47,915 nucleotides of DNA from Phycisphaeraceae bacterium (GTDB lineage: Bacteria; Planctomycetota; Phycisphaerae; Phycisphaerales; UBA1924). The notes below the pieces were generated by a model. It saw only the letters and a program-made list of their open reading frames with translations, did not search any database and was not told where the DNA came from. A program made the translations under genes and the position numbers. Positions within the stretch are counted from its first letter, which is position 1, and the number at the start of each line of letters is the position of its first letter. The stretch lies in NCBI GenBank assembly GCA_021299385.1, contig JAJTGZ010000027.1, forward strand, positions 1 to 47,915. The letters are read 5' to 3'. This document shows positions 31,271 through 41,384 of this stretch, piece after piece.

Positions 31271-33352
31271 ATGGGACCGATGCCGATTGTTCTGAGAACC
31301 TCATCGCTGACGTGCGTGGCGTTGTTGCTGCTGGCCGGCAGTGGCCAAGCTTTGGCGCAAGGGCCAGGCGCAGGCGTGGCGCGCGTGCCGGAGGTCCCGC
31401 CGTCGATGACCAACCCACCTGCGCCGCCTCGGCCGGCGGAGGAGCGTGCGCCCGAGGCGAGCAGGACGGGGGAGCTGCAAGGGCCCCGGCGGTTGTTGCC
31501 GATTACGAGCTTTGAGGTGCGGTATGCGGAGGCGAGCCGGCAGATACCGAGGCTGCCCGGCGTGCCGGAGTTGCTGGCCGGGGCGGTTGTGAAGCTCGGC
31601 AGGCTGCCCGATGGGACGTTTGTGGCGCGTAAAGATGGGGGCGAACCGATCGACTTGCGGGTCGGTGAGTTCGCCTCCCCGACGCCAATCATGTTTGACG
31701 GCGGCCCCGAGGCGGACCTCAACGACGGCGGGGCGATCGCGGCGGTAACGACGGCCATCACGGCGGAGCTGCGAAGGCGCGGGGTCGTAGGGGTATTCGT
31801 TACCCCGATCGTCGCGGGTGTCGATGCAGCTGGCAGGACCATCGACGGCGAGGTGGACGAGTCGCTGGCCGACGTGCGTAAGCCGGCCGGGCGCACGTCG
31901 TTCCGGCTGGAGATCTTTGTCGCGCCCGTCGGCGAGGTGCGGACGCTGGCCATCGGCGACCGCGTGCCGGTGGAGGAACGGCTGAACAGCCCGGTGCACG
32001 CGCTGATTCGCAAGCGGTCGCCGGTGCAGGTGGGGGACACGATCGACAGGAACCTGGTTGACGATTACACGCTGCGGCTCGGCCGGCATCCGAACCGGCG
32101 TGTGGACGTGGGGGTCTCGCCCAACTCTGACAAGGGGGACTTGTCGCTGGATTATCTGGTGAGCGAGGCCAAGCCGTGGCAGGTGATTTTGCAGTTGTCT
32201 AATACCGGCTCGTACCAGACGAGCCAGCTGCGTCAGCGGATCGGGTTCCAGAACACGCAGCTGACGGGCAACGACGACGTGCTGAGGCTGGACTATCTGA
32301 CGTCGAACTTTGACTCGGCCAACGCGTTGTTGGGCAGTTACGAGATGCCCTTCCTGGCCGAGCGGCTGCGGCTGCGCGGGTATGGCAGTTACAGCGAGTA
32401 CTCCGCCAGCGAGGTTGGCTCGTCGCAGGACTTCAACGGGGAGAGTTGGCTCGTCGGCGCGGAGCTGAACTGGAACTTCTACCAGCAGCGGGAGTGGTTC
32501 ATCGATGCGGTCTTCGGCGCTCGGTACGAGAACATCCGCACGCAGAACAACACGCTGTCAGAGACAGGGCAGTCGGGGTTCTTTATCCCGAGCGTCGGGG
32601 TGGTGCTGTCGCGGAACAACGAGAAGTGGAGCACCAACGCGGGGGTCTCGCTGGAGTTCAACGTCGCAGGGTGGGGGGGGACGGGGACGAGCCAGGAGCT
32701 GCTGCCGTTGGGTCGGTTTGCGGCGGACCAGGACTTTCAGATCGTGCGTGGGAATGTTGAGCAGAGTTTCTTTTTAGAGCCGCTCTTGGCGCCGGATTCG
32801 TTTGCGGGCAAGGGGCTTGGGCCTGGGCAGGTCTGGCAGCCTGGGATGACGCTGGCGCATGAGATTTATGTTGGTGGGAAGTTTTTCACATCGGTCGACC
32901 AGCGGCTGGTGTCGAACTTCCAGGACGTGCAGGGTGGGTTGTTCACGGTGCGTGGGTACCCGGAGAACTTCGTGGCCGGGGACAAGACGGTGTCGCTGAC
33001 GGGTGAATACCGGCTGCACATCGACCGGCTGCTGGGTGTTGACCCGAACAACTACGGGACGTTTTTGGGCCAGCCCTTCCGTGGCAAGGCGCAGGAGCCA
33101 TTCGGGCCGACGGACTGGGGTGTGATCGTGCGTGCGTTCTGCGACTCGGCGGTGGTGTATCAGTCGGACAAGTTGCCGTTTGAGAACAACAGCACGCTGA
33201 TGAGCGTGGGCGTGGGCACGGAGGTGCAGCTGTGGCGGAACTTCAACGGGAGGGTCGATTGGGGCTTCCCGGTGCGGGATGAGACGTCCAACGGAAGGAC
33301 TGTCGAGGCGTGGGATGGGCGGGTGTCGTTTATTGTTACGGTGATTTTCTGA
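31271..33352 (+). CDS. TpsB/ShlB-type outer-membrane two-partner secretion transporter
   Basis: 693 aa. Signal peptide with cleavage near ALA-QG (residue 29), then a Pro-rich linker and a periplasmic part (about 70-270) with POTRA-like sequence (ITSFEVRYAEAS, RRRGVVGVFVTPI, DDYTLRLGRHPNRRVDVGVSP). The remainder is a beta-barrel: alternating strands such as WQVILQLSNTGSYQTSQLRQRIGF, DVLRLDYLTSNFD, and FTVRGYPENFVAGDK containing the VRGY/F signature of the Omp85/TpsB loop. The protein ends in aromatic Phe (IVTVIF), the barrel-assembly signal. The gene stands directly before the giant TpsA-like gene, so it is its dedicated exporter. AAGGGA precedes the ATG. Confidence 0.9.
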   Translation: MGPMPIVLRTSSLTCVALLLLAGSGQALAQGPGAGVARVPEVPPSMTNPPAPPRPAEERAPEASRTGELQGPRRLLPITSFEVRYAEASRQIPRLPGVPELLAGAVVKLGRLPDGTFVARKDGGEPIDLRVGEFASPTPIMFDGGPEADLNDGGAIAAVTTAITAELRRRGVVGVFVTPIVAGVDAAGRTIDGEVDESLADVRKPAGRTSFRLEIFVAPVGEVRTLAIGDRVPVEERLNSPVHALIRKRSPVQVGDTIDRNLVDDYTLRLGRHPNRRVDVGVSPNSDKGDLSLDYLVSEAKPWQVILQLSNTGSYQTSQLRQRIGFQNTQLTGNDDVLRLDYLTSNFDSANALLGSYEMPFLAERLRLRGYGSYSEYSASEVGSSQDFNGESWLVGAELNWNFYQQREWFIDAVFGARYENIRTQNNTLSETGQSGFFIPSVGVVLSRNNEKWSTNAGVSLEFNVAGWGGTGTSQELLPLGRFAADQDFQIVRGNVEQSFFLEPLLAPDSFAGKGLGPGQVWQPGMTLAHEIYVGGKFFTSVDQRLVSNFQDVQGGLFTVRGYPENFVAGDKTVSLTGEYRLHIDRLLGVDPNNYGTFLGQPFRGKAQEPFGPTDWGVIVRAFCDSAVVYQSDKLPFENNSTLMSVGVGTEVQLWRNFNGRVDWGFPVRDETSNGRTVEAWDGRVSFIVTVIF

Positions 33353-33365
33353 AGGTTGGTCGGTG

Positions 33366-33393
33366 AAGCCCCGGCGATTTGATGCCGGGGTTT
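33366..33393 (+). terminator. Intra-operon hairpin between tpsB and tpsA
   Basis: AAGCCCCGGC and GCCGGGGTTT pair across GATTTGAT with one weak pair. It lies between the transporter stop and the TpsA start. It may reduce read-through or stabilise the upstream message rather than fully terminate. Confidence 0.45.
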
Positions 33394-33463
33394 GTGGAAG
33401 TGATAGATCGTGGCGGATGCACGGCGGCCACGGGGCCTGGGCTTGAGTTTGCGAAGGATTTCC

Positions 33464-36400
33464 ATGAAAACGATTGCTGCAACGTTTGCTGCCGGTTTGA
33501 CGGGTGGTTCTTTGGCTGCCGGCAGGGGCGGGCCGGGGGCGTTGCTGCTGGCATTGCTGGCCGGGACGGTGTGCAGCAGCGCGCTGGGCCAGCAGGCAGC
33601 GACGGGGCCGGTGGACCCGCGTGTGGTGGCCGGGTCGGCGGCGTTTGCCCGGCATGGGAACGACTTTACGATCACGACCAGCCGGGTTGCGATCATCAAC
33701 TATTCGAGTTTCAATGTTGGCGCGCAGGACTCGGTGCGGTTTGTGCAGCCCGATGCGCAGAGCCGGGTGCTCAACCGGATCACCAACATGATGCCCACGA
33801 CTATCCAGGGGCGCGTGTCGGCCAACGGGCAGGTGTATTGGATCAACCCGGCGGGTGTAACCTTCACGCCGACGGCGACGATCAATGTTGGGCAGTTTTT
33901 CGCGGCGGCGGGGGCGTTGTCGGACAAGGACTTCCTGGCCGGGGTGAACAACTTTACGGGCCTGAAGGGGAAGGTTGAGAACTACGGGAGCATCACGGCC
34001 GGGTCTGTGAACCTGGTCGGAGCGGCAGTGGCGAACTATGGGACGATCCACGGCCTGGAGAACGCGGTGGTGCTCGCCTCGGGCGATGAGGTGCTGGTGC
34101 AGCAGCGCAGCGGCGGGGGGGGCGAGGGGAACCTGTTGGTGCGCGTGGCTGGCGGGGCGGGGGTTGGTGGTGTGGTGAATAAAGGTGAGGTGGTGGCGCG
34201 TAAGCGTGTGGCGTTTGCGTCCGGCGACATTGCGTCGCTGGCCATTGACAGCCGGGGGTTGGTGCGGGCGCCGGTGGTTACGATGGATGCGCCGCGTGGG
34301 AACGTGCTTGTGGGCGGGCGTATTGATGCGAGCAACGCGCGCGGGGCAGGCGGGACGGTGCAGATCACGGGGGATCGGATTGCTCTTGACGGGGCGCAGA
34401 TCGATGCCAGCGGGAGCCACGGCGGGGGTCGGATCAACATCGGTGGCAACGAGCGCGGGGAGCCCGGGCCGCTGGGGAGCAGCCAGAGCGTGTACGTCTC
34501 GGGTGGGTCTTCGCTGCGTGCCGACGCGACGGTGTCGGGCGACGGCGGGCGGGTGATCGTTTGGAGTGAGGTGGCGACGAACTTCCAAGGCTCGGCCAGC
34601 GCGAGTGGTGCGGGGGCGAGCGGGTCGGGTGGGTTGATCGAGACGAGTTCGCGTGGGTCGCTGAGCGTGGCCAGTGAGGGGATCACGGCGGCGGCGAGCG
34701 GGACCGGGCAGGCTGGGCTTTGGTTGCTGGACCCGTCGGACATAACGATCCAGGCGGGCGGGGCGACGGCCGGGCCGCCGGTGGATTTGTTTAACCCGGT
34801 GGGGGCTTCGGGCGTTGTTACGACGACGGACATTCTCAATGCGTTGGCGACGACGAACGTAGAGATCTCGACGGCGGCGGGGACGGGTGGTGCCGGGACG
34901 ATCACGGTGGCGGGGAGCACGAACCTGGTTTATGCCGGGGCCGCGGCACGGACGCTGACGCTGACGGCCAATTCGTCGATCACGATGAACGCCGGGGCGG
35001 TGCTCTCGAGCAGCAACGGCGCGCTGAGCGTGGTGCTCAATGCCGGGGGGGTGGTGGATGTCAACGGTGCGGTTACGACCAACGGCGGGGCGTTTACGGT
35101 CGCCAGCACGGCGACGGGGTTTACCCTTGGCACGACCGGGAGTGTGAACACCTCGCTTGCGGGTGGTGATGGAGGGGTGATCTCGATCCGCCCGACGGGC
35201 GCGGTGGTTGTGAGTGGGCCGATCAGCACGAACGGGAATATTTCTGGTGCCGGGCTTGCGACGGCCGAGTCGGCCTTGCCGATTGTGCAGATTTCGGGGA
35301 CGGAATTGACGGTCAACAGCACCGGGAGCATTGTGGGCGCGACGGGTGCGCGTGGTGGTTCGATCTCGGCGGTGATCGGCGGTGGCAACATCACGCTGGC
35401 CGGGCCGGTTACGACGACGACGGTGGGGCCGCAGGGTTCGTTCGTGCGGCTGTCAGCCGGGGGCGTGGTGAGCCAGAGTGGCGCGGGCGTGATCACCGGC
35501 GGTGCGCTGGCGGTGCGTGCCGGTGGGCAGATCACCCTTGATCTTGCGAACCAGTTGCGGGCCAACACGGATGCGACGGCGACGTTTGGCGCGGCGTCGA
35601 TGACGAGCACGCTGGGTGGGATCACCTTCCGCAACGGCTTTGGGATCAACATCACCCCGATCGGGGCGTTGGCGTTTGTGGGGGATGCGGGCACGGGCGT
35701 TGCGCAGACGGCGGGGCTGACGGCAACGTCGGCGGGGTCGAACATTGTCCTTACCTCGACGGGCGGGGGGATTCAGTTGGTGGGTGCGGCGGTTGCAGCA
35801 CCTGTTACGACGGGGACGGGGACGGTAACACTCAATGCGCTGGGCACCTCTGGCATCGCCTTTGAACAGAACGCCAACGCGCCGATCACGACGACAAACC
35901 TCACGCTGGGGTATGTCCCCGGCGGCAGCGGCGCTGCGCTGCTGGACCGTGCAAACAACAACATCGGCCGGCTGGATGCGAACCTGACGGGCGGGGGCAC
36001 CAACGCGTTTATCCGCTTGCGGAACGACGCGAGCCTGGTGGTGGGCGACGTGGTGCTGCCGTCGCCTGCGCACAGCGCTGGCAGCGATGTGGCGGGTAAC
36101 TTTTTGTTGCTACGGTCGAACGGGAGCGTAACGCAGGGGGCGGGCACGAGCATCGTCGGGCGTGGTTTGGCGCTGCTTGGGTCGGGCGACTATGTGCTGG
36201 CGAACACTGGCAACAACGTGAGTGTGCTGGCCACGAGCGGGCCGGGGAATGTCAGTTACCGCGACGCGGCGGGGGGGCTTGAGATCGGGTCGATCGACGC
36301 GACGACGCCGTTGAGCTTTGGCACGCGGGGGAACGTTGTGGGAGTGAGCGTGGGGGCTGCGCCCGACGGGACGGTGGGCAACGGGGGCCGCTTTGACCTG

Positions 36401-39400
36401 CGTGTGGACGGCGGGGTGATCTCGCAGACTAGCGCGGGGAGGGTTTTGGTCGACACCTTGAGTGTAACGAGCGTTGGGGCGGTGAACCTGCTGGCGAGCG
36501 CGACGAACAACGCCGACGCGGTGGAGGGGTTGGTAACGGGGACGAACTCGCGGTTCCGCTTCCGGGACGTTGACGGCGTGGCGGTTGGTGCGGCCGGGGG
36601 GCTGACGGGTATCACGACCAACGACAGCGATGTGGACCTGATCACTGGGGGCACGCTGGTGATCGGCGAGGCGATCAACGCCGACGGCACGCCGGGGGGT
36701 GCGCTGGGTGGTGTGTCGCTGACGAGCGACAACGGTGCGACGCAGAGTGCCAGCATCACGGCCAACCGGCTGCTGCTGACTGGTAGTGGGAACTTTGCGC
36801 TCGATGGTGTGAACAACAGCGTGGTGATCTTGAACGCATCGGTGCTGTCGGGCGGGTCGGCAACGTCGATCCGCCTGCGGAGCGACACGGCGTTGACGAC
36901 GGTGGAGGCGGTCGGCAACTCCGTGGGTGAGGGCCGGCCGGGGCTGCTGGCACTCACGAGCAACAACAGCGTTGTGCAGGCCGTGGGGACGACGACGGAC
37001 GTGCAGAACATCGTGCTGCGTGGGAACGGTAGTTACACGCTGCGCGCCGGGCCGGTCTTTACGACGGTGCCGACGGGGACAACGACGCTGGCGGCGAACC
37101 TGGGTGGTGCGACGAGTTTCATCAACATCACCAATATCGGCGCGTTGGTGGTGGGGACGGTCGATGGGACCGGCGGGATCACGCTGCCGACGGCGGGTGT
37201 GAACATTGTGCGGTTTGCCAACGCGACGGGGACGCAGGTAACGCCCTCGACGGTTACGCAGGGTGCGGGGGCCGGTGAGGGGATCACGGCGGGCGGGTTG
37301 ATCGTGGCCGGGAGCGGGAGCGTTACGCTGGGCAACGCGCTCAACAACGTCGGCGTGCTGGCCGGTGCGATGGACACGGGCACGTCGGTTTATTTGGCCA
37401 ACACCGGGGCGTTGTCCATCGGCGTGGTGGCCAACGACACGGGCCTGCCTGTGGCGCAGCGGGTTTCGGCGACGGGCTTTACGGGCACGACGCTGACGGT
37501 TGTGAACGTTGGGAGTATGGGCTTTGACCAGCCGACGAACCTTGGGGCGACGGTTGGGACGCTGCGGTTCACGGCGGGGGCTGTTACGCAGGGGGCCGGT
37601 GGTGCAATCACGGCCAACGCGCTGGGCGGGGTCTCGACGGCGGGCATCGTGCTCGATGGGGCCAACGACGTGAACACTGTTGCGCTGACGACGCTGCCGG
37701 GGACGGGGGATATTACGTTCAACGGCAACAGCGGGTATACAGTCGGCACGGTCTCGGGCGTGGCCGGGTGGAACGGCGGGGTGAACCTTGTTGGCGTGCT
37801 TGCAACGCGTGGCGCCGGGGCGACGCCCGGGGATGGGGCGGTCGTTACGCTCTCTGGCAACGGGCTGATCGGGCAGTCGGCGGATGTTGCGGGCGTGGCA
37901 ACGGGGAATGTGGAGGGGGATGTTGTGCGCCTCACCGGCAGCGGGTCGGCAGACCTTGGCACGTCGCTGTTCAACGACGCCGACGCGCTGGAGGGTGCGT
38001 TGACGACGGCGGGTTCGGCGCTGGTGTATGCCGACCGGAACAACCTGCGTATCGGGCACACCGGTGGGCTGGCGGGTGTCTTGACGAACAACGGGAACAT
38101 CACGATCCGCACGGGTGTGTTTGATACGCCCAGGACCAACCCGCCGGTGGTGGTCGGGGCGTTGACGGTGGGCGAGGAGGTCTCGGCGGGGACGGGGCTG
38201 GTGGTCATCGACAGCACCGGCGGGGCGACGCAGACGGGCACGGGGCGGATCCTTGCCGGTGGGTTGAGCCTGCTGGGACAGGGTGCGTTCATCCTCGATA
38301 CGCTGAACAACGATGTGGACACGCTGGCGGGGCTGGTTACGGGCGCGACCTCTGGCCTGGCGTTCCAGGACGACGACGGGTTTGATATCGGCACGGTGGG
38401 GACAACGCTGGGCGTGAACGTTGGCACCGCGGCGGGCAACGCGCTGGTGCTGCGGTCGTCGGGCCTGGTCACGCAGAGCCAGGGGCTTGTAACCGGAGGG
38501 CTTGGGCTGCGGGGTGTGGGGCCGACGTATGTGCTCACCAACTCGGGCAACAGCTTTGCGGTGCTGGCCGCGAGCACGAGCGGGGCGGGTGGGATCACCG
38601 CGCGGACGGGCGTGGCGGCGCAGATCGGGACGGTTACTTCGCCGGATGCGAGCACGATCAGCGGGGTGAACACGGGGGCGACGACGGGCGTGGTGGCATT
38701 GCAGAGCACGGCGGCGTTCACGCAGGCGGCCGGTGCGTCGGGTGTGATCACGACGGATCAGTTGGTGCTCATGGGTGCCGGGCCATTTACGCTGACGAAC
38801 ACGGGCAACGACATCAACCGCTTGGCAGCCGGGCCGTCGAACAGTGCGGACACGCCCGCAGGGGATCGGCTGACGAGCGGGCCGACGTCGATCTCGTTCG
38901 TCAACGCCGACGGGTTTGCGGTTGACACGATCGACCCTGCGGGTGTGAACATCGGTGTGGTGTCGGGGCTGAACACTGCGGGGGGCATTGGCCTGTCCGC
39001 CTCCAACGGGGACCCGATCACACTTCGGCAGAACGTCGTGAGCACCGGCGGCGGTGCGGTGGTCTTCTCCAACGCGGTGCTGCTCGATGCGCCGGGTCCC
39101 TCGCGGACCGTTACGGTCAACGGCGGCAACGGGATCGTGCGGTTCTATGGGCCGATCGATGGGGCGGTTGGGACGACGAACCAGCAGCGCCTGGTGGTGC
39201 GCTCGGCCGCGGTGCCGAGTGTTGATTTGCCGCCGATTGGGCTGTCGGGGAACATTGGCAGCACGCGTGCGTTGCTGTCGGCGGACATTGGCGGGAACCT
39301 CGGGTCGGTCCCGGCGTCGTCGACGGTGGTCTTTGCGAGCAACTGGTTGCAGGCCGTGGGGCCGAACCAGCACCGCATCTCGGTTACGCCCGGCAGCGGC

Positions 39401-41131
39401 CCGTTTGTGGTTACGGCACAGGAGAGCGTGCGGTTTGGGGACCAGCAGAAGGTGCTGAGTTTCGGGAACATGACGATCAACAGCACGGGCGCCAACGGGA
39501 CCGCCAACGGCGGGGACACGGGCGCAAACCGGGGCGTGGCGCGGTTTGGTGATGTGTCGGCGGTGGGGGACTTGACGGTCAACGCCGACCGCATCGAGTT
39601 TGTGCTGCGCCCGATCGCGGGTGCGGGTTCGCCGTCGCGGCCGTTCGGGCCGAACTTTGTTGGGAGCGTGCGTGAGCAGTTTGCCGAGAACGGCGTCGGG
39701 CCGGACGGTGGCTTCCACCCGGCCAGCGACACCAACGGGGCGGACGTTGTGGTCAACACGCTGAACATGTCGGTGGAGCCGACGTTGTACCTCTTCGGGC
39801 TGGCGGTCTCGCGTGGTGCGGCGAGTGTGGCGGGTGTGGTTACCAACTCGCTCTTTAGCATCTCGAACCCCGGGGGGACGAGCGTGCCCGGGTATGGCGG
39901 GGCGTTTGACCTGCGGATTCGGCCCAACCCGGTTACGCTGGCGGCAAACTTTTTGCCGTCGAGCGGCCCGCTGCCGGCGAGCATGCCGGGGTTGGATTTG
40001 ATCGCAACGGGCACGCAGGGTGCAGTTGAGATACGCAACCCGATTTTGGTGCCCAACTTGCCGGAGGTTGATGCGGGTGTTCGGCTGGACCGAGCTAACC
40101 GCGAGTTCCTGTCGCGGTTGCAGGTGCGTCTGCTGACTGATGATGATCCTGCCGCAGCGTTGGACCGGCTGGTGGGCATCTCCTTCTATAACAACGCGAC
40201 GGGTCGCACGGCCGAGCCATCGCGCGATGGGCCAGCGTTTGTCCAGCGGCTTCGCGAGGACCACGGCGTGAGCGTCGGGCGTATGAACAACACGGCGACG
40301 ACGCAGGTTCGGCTGGCGTACGAGAACCTGTTTGGCCTGCAGCCTGATGGGACATCCTCGTCGGCGCGGCTGCGGGATCAGTTTGCCCGGTCGTACGCGG
40401 CTTGGGCGCAGGCCGTGCAGGGTGAGGCGGGCACGCCGAGGGAGTGGGGGGCGTTTATCAAGGATGAAGGTGGGGATGCGTACCAGAGCCTGCTGCGGGT
40501 GCGTGAGTTCTTTGCGAGCATCGAGACGCTCGGATTGTCCAGAGGTGAGAACGCGATCCCCAAGGATGTTCTCATCGAGGAGGTGCGCCCCGGCGCGGTG
40601 CCGCCGGCGGAGTTCCGCGCGTTGATTTTGGGCACGGCCAGCGCGGTGCCGGCGTCGTTGCAGTCGGGGGCTGGGGCTGGGGCGGGGTCTGGTGAGGGTG
40701 TTGGGGCCGGGGCGGGTGCTGCTGTGCCCGCGGTTGATCGTCAGCAGGCGTTGGCGATCGAGCAGCGTTTCAACGATTTGTTCCTGCTTCAGGTGCCGGT
40801 GGTAGATGGCAAGGGCGTGCCTGTTGCCGGGGGCGCGACGCAGGCGCGGTTCAACGCGATGAAGGGGAGCTTTGGGAGCGCGTTGGGCGGTTATGCGGCG
40901 GCGCGGGGTGGTGCCGGGGACGCGGCGTCGTTCGATGCGTATCTGCGTGCAAGCGACCCGGTCGCGGCGGGGTACCTGGCGGAGGTGCGTGGGTTCCTGG
41001 CCGACCTGAAGCGTTTGGGGATGACACCCGCGGCGTTGCAGGAATCGCAGGGCAAGACGCTGGAGATGGTGCGGCCGAACAACATCTCGCCGGAGGCGTT
41101 TGCGCAGTTGGTTCTGGGCGTGGGGTTCTGA
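33464..41131 (+). CDS. Giant TpsA-like filamentous haemagglutinin/adhesin (beta-helix)
   Basis: 2555 aa secreted protein. AAGGA 6 nt upstream of the ATG at 33464 fixes the start. Signal peptide (LLLALLAGTVCSSALG). Residues about 45-230 are the TPS secretion domain: INYSSFNVGAQDSVRFVQP, INPAGVTFTPTATINVGQFFAAAG and YGSI/YGTIHG repeats as in FhaB/HpuA-type domains. From about 250 to 2150 it is a Gly/Ala/Thr/Asn-rich beta-helix; at least ten repeats share TQ-x-AG-x-(I)T-x2-L-x-L-x-G-x-G followed by L-x-N-x-N-x-V-x-x-LA, about 70-130 residues apart. The last ~330 residues are a different, helical region (REDHGVSVGRMNNTATTQV ... FVKDEGGDAYQSLLRVREFFASIETLGLS) with a Gly/Ala linker. It has only one Cys, in the signal region. 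Adhesion or biofilm role is inferred from the family. Confidence 0.9.
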   Translation: MKTIAATFAAGLTGGSLAAGRGGPGALLLALLAGTVCSSALGQQAATGPVDPRVVAGSAAFARHGNDFTITTSRVAIINYSSFNVGAQDSVRFVQPDAQSRVLNRITNMMPTTIQGRVSANGQVYWINPAGVTFTPTATINVGQFFAAAGALSDKDFLAGVNNFTGLKGKVENYGSITAGSVNLVGAAVANYGTIHGLENAVVLASGDEVLVQQRSGGGGEGNLLVRVAGGAGVGGVVNKGEVVARKRVAFASGDIASLAIDSRGLVRAPVVTMDAPRGNVLVGGRIDASNARGAGGTVQITGDRIALDGAQIDASGSHGGGRINIGGNERGEPGPLGSSQSVYVSGGSSLRADATVSGDGGRVIVWSEVATNFQGSASASGAGASGSGGLIETSSRGSLSVASEGITAAASGTGQAGLWLLDPSDITIQAGGATAGPPVDLFNPVGASGVVTTTDILNALATTNVEISTAAGTGGAGTITVAGSTNLVYAGAAARTLTLTANSSITMNAGAVLSSSNGALSVVLNAGGVVDVNGAVTTNGGAFTVASTATGFTLGTTGSVNTSLAGGDGGVISIRPTGAVVVSGPISTNGNISGAGLATAESALPIVQISGTELTVNSTGSIVGATGARGGSISAVIGGGNITLAGPVTTTTVGPQGSFVRLSAGGVVSQSGAGVITGGALAVRAGGQITLDLANQLRANTDATATFGAASMTSTLGGITFRNGFGINITPIGALAFVGDAGTGVAQTAGLTATSAGSNIVLTSTGGGIQLVGAAVAAPVTTGTGTVTLNALGTSGIAFEQNANAPITTTNLTLGYVPGGSGAALLDRANNNIGRLDANLTGGGTNAFIRLRNDASLVVGDVVLPSPAHSAGSDVAGNFLLLRSNGSVTQGAGTSIVGRGLALLGSGDYVLANTGNNVSVLATSGPGNVSYRDAAGGLEIGSIDATTPLSFGTRGNVVGVSVGAAPDGTVGNGGRFDLRVDGGVISQTSAGRVLVDTLSVTSVGAVNLLASATNNADAVEGLVTGTNSRFRFRDVDGVAVGAAGGLTGITTNDSDVDLITGGTLVIGEAINADGTPGGALGGVSLTSDNGATQSASITANRLLLTGSGNFALDGVNNSVVILNASVLSGGSATSIRLRSDTALTTVEAVGNSVGEGRPGLLALTSNNSVVQAVGTTTDVQNIVLRGNGSYTLRAGPVFTTVPTGTTTLAANLGGATSFINITNIGALVVGTVDGTGGITLPTAGVNIVRFANATGTQVTPSTVTQGAGAGEGITAGGLIVAGSGSVTLGNALNNVGVLAGAMDTGTSVYLANTGALSIGVVANDTGLPVAQRVSATGFTGTTLTVVNVGSMGFDQPTNLGATVGTLRFTAGAVTQGAGGAITANALGGVSTAGIVLDGANDVNTVALTTLPGTGDITFNGNSGYTVGTVSGVAGWNGGVNLVGVLATRGAGATPGDGAVVTLSGNGLIGQSADVAGVATGNVEGDVVRLTGSGSADLGTSLFNDADALEGALTTAGSALVYADRNNLRIGHTGGLAGVLTNNGNITIRTGVFDTPRTNPPVVVGALTVGEEVSAGTGLVVIDSTGGATQTGTGRILAGGLSLLGQGAFILDTLNNDVDTLAGLVTGATSGLAFQDDDGFDIGTVGTTLGVNVGTAAGNALVLRSSGLVTQSQGLVTGGLGLRGVGPTYVLTNSGNSFAVLAASTSGAGGITARTGVAAQIGTVTSPDASTISGVNTGATTGVVALQSTAAFTQAAGASGVITTDQLVLMGAGPFTLTNTGNDINRLAAGPSNSADTPAGDRLTSGPTSISFVNADGFAVDTIDPAGVNIGVVSGLNTAGGIGLSASNGDPITLRQNVVSTGGGAVVFSNAVLLDAPGPSRTVTVNGGNGIVRFYGPIDGAVGTTNQQRLVVRSAAVPSVDLPPIGLSGNIGSTRALLSADIGGNLGSVPASSTVVFASNWLQAVGPNQHRISVTPGSGPFVVTAQESVRFGDQQKVLSFGNMTINSTGANGTANGGDTGANRGVARFGDVSAVGDLTVNADRIEFVLRPIAGAGSPSRPFGPNFVGSVREQFAENGVGPDGGFHPASDTNGADVVVNTLNMSVEPTLYLFGLAVSRGAASVAGVVTNSLFSISNPGGTSVPGYGGAFDLRIRPNPVTLAANFLPSSGPLPASMPGLDLIATGTQGAVEIRNPILVPNLPEVDAGVRLDRANREFLSRLQVRLLTDDDPAAALDRLVGISFYNNATGRTAEPSRDGPAFVQRLREDHGVSVGRMNNTATTQVRLAYENLFGLQPDGTSSSARLRDQFARSYAAWAQAVQGEAGTPREWGAFIKDEGGDAYQSLLRVREFFASIETLGLSRGENAIPKDVLIEEVRPGAVPPAEFRALILGTASAVPASLQSGAGAGAGSGEGVGAGAGAAVPAVDRQQALAIEQRFNDLFLLQVPVVDGKGVPVAGGATQARFNAMKGSFGSALGGYAAARGGAGDAASFDAYLRASDPVAAGYLAEVRGFLADLKRLGMTPAALQESQGKTLEMVRPNNISPEAFAQLVLGVGF

Positions 41132-41170
41132 TTCGGATCGTCGCTGTAAGTTGGGCGTGCGAAGTGGATA

Positions 41171-41219
41171 ACCGCGCCCCTGCCCCTCTTTGCCAGAACG
41201 TTCTGGGAGTGGCCTTCAT
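41171..41219 (+). repeat. Degenerate GC hairpin repeat with AACGTTCTGG palindrome
   Basis: GCCCCTGCCCCTCTTTGCCAGAACGTTCTGGG resembles the 8668-8717 copy, including the same inserted CCxGAACGTTCTGG palindrome. It lies in the convergent tpsA/glnS gap. Confidence 0.65.
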
Positions 41220-41231
41220 ACAAAGTTCTTG

Positions 41232-41343
41232 CTGCATTTCTCGGTGCGTCTGTGCCTCGGTGGTGGAATCTGTTTGCTGTGCAGGTTGGAAGCCTGAACT
41301 AACGGGAACCCCACCCCTGCCCCTCCCCTCGGGGGAGGGCTTC
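41232..41343 (+). repeat. GTGCCTCGGTGG segment plus GC hairpin repeat copy 5
   Basis: TGTGCCTCGGTGGTGGAATC (about 41250-41269) matches the segment at 22310-22328. It is followed by the GC hairpin repeat at 41306-41343, whose C-tract/G-tract pair forms a strong stem. All of the convergent tpsA/glnS gap is repeat-derived. Confidence 0.75.
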
Positions 41344-41384
41344 AAGAAAAGGAACAACTGCGATCTGTGTGAGGCCCGGTGCCT

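Noticed and set aside
36110-40264. Very long open frame (about 1384 codons) on the minus strand inside the TpsA gene
   Set aside because: It is antisense to the clearly coding beta-helix gene; its translation is Arg/His/Pro-rich without domain pattern, a typical by-product of GC codon bias.
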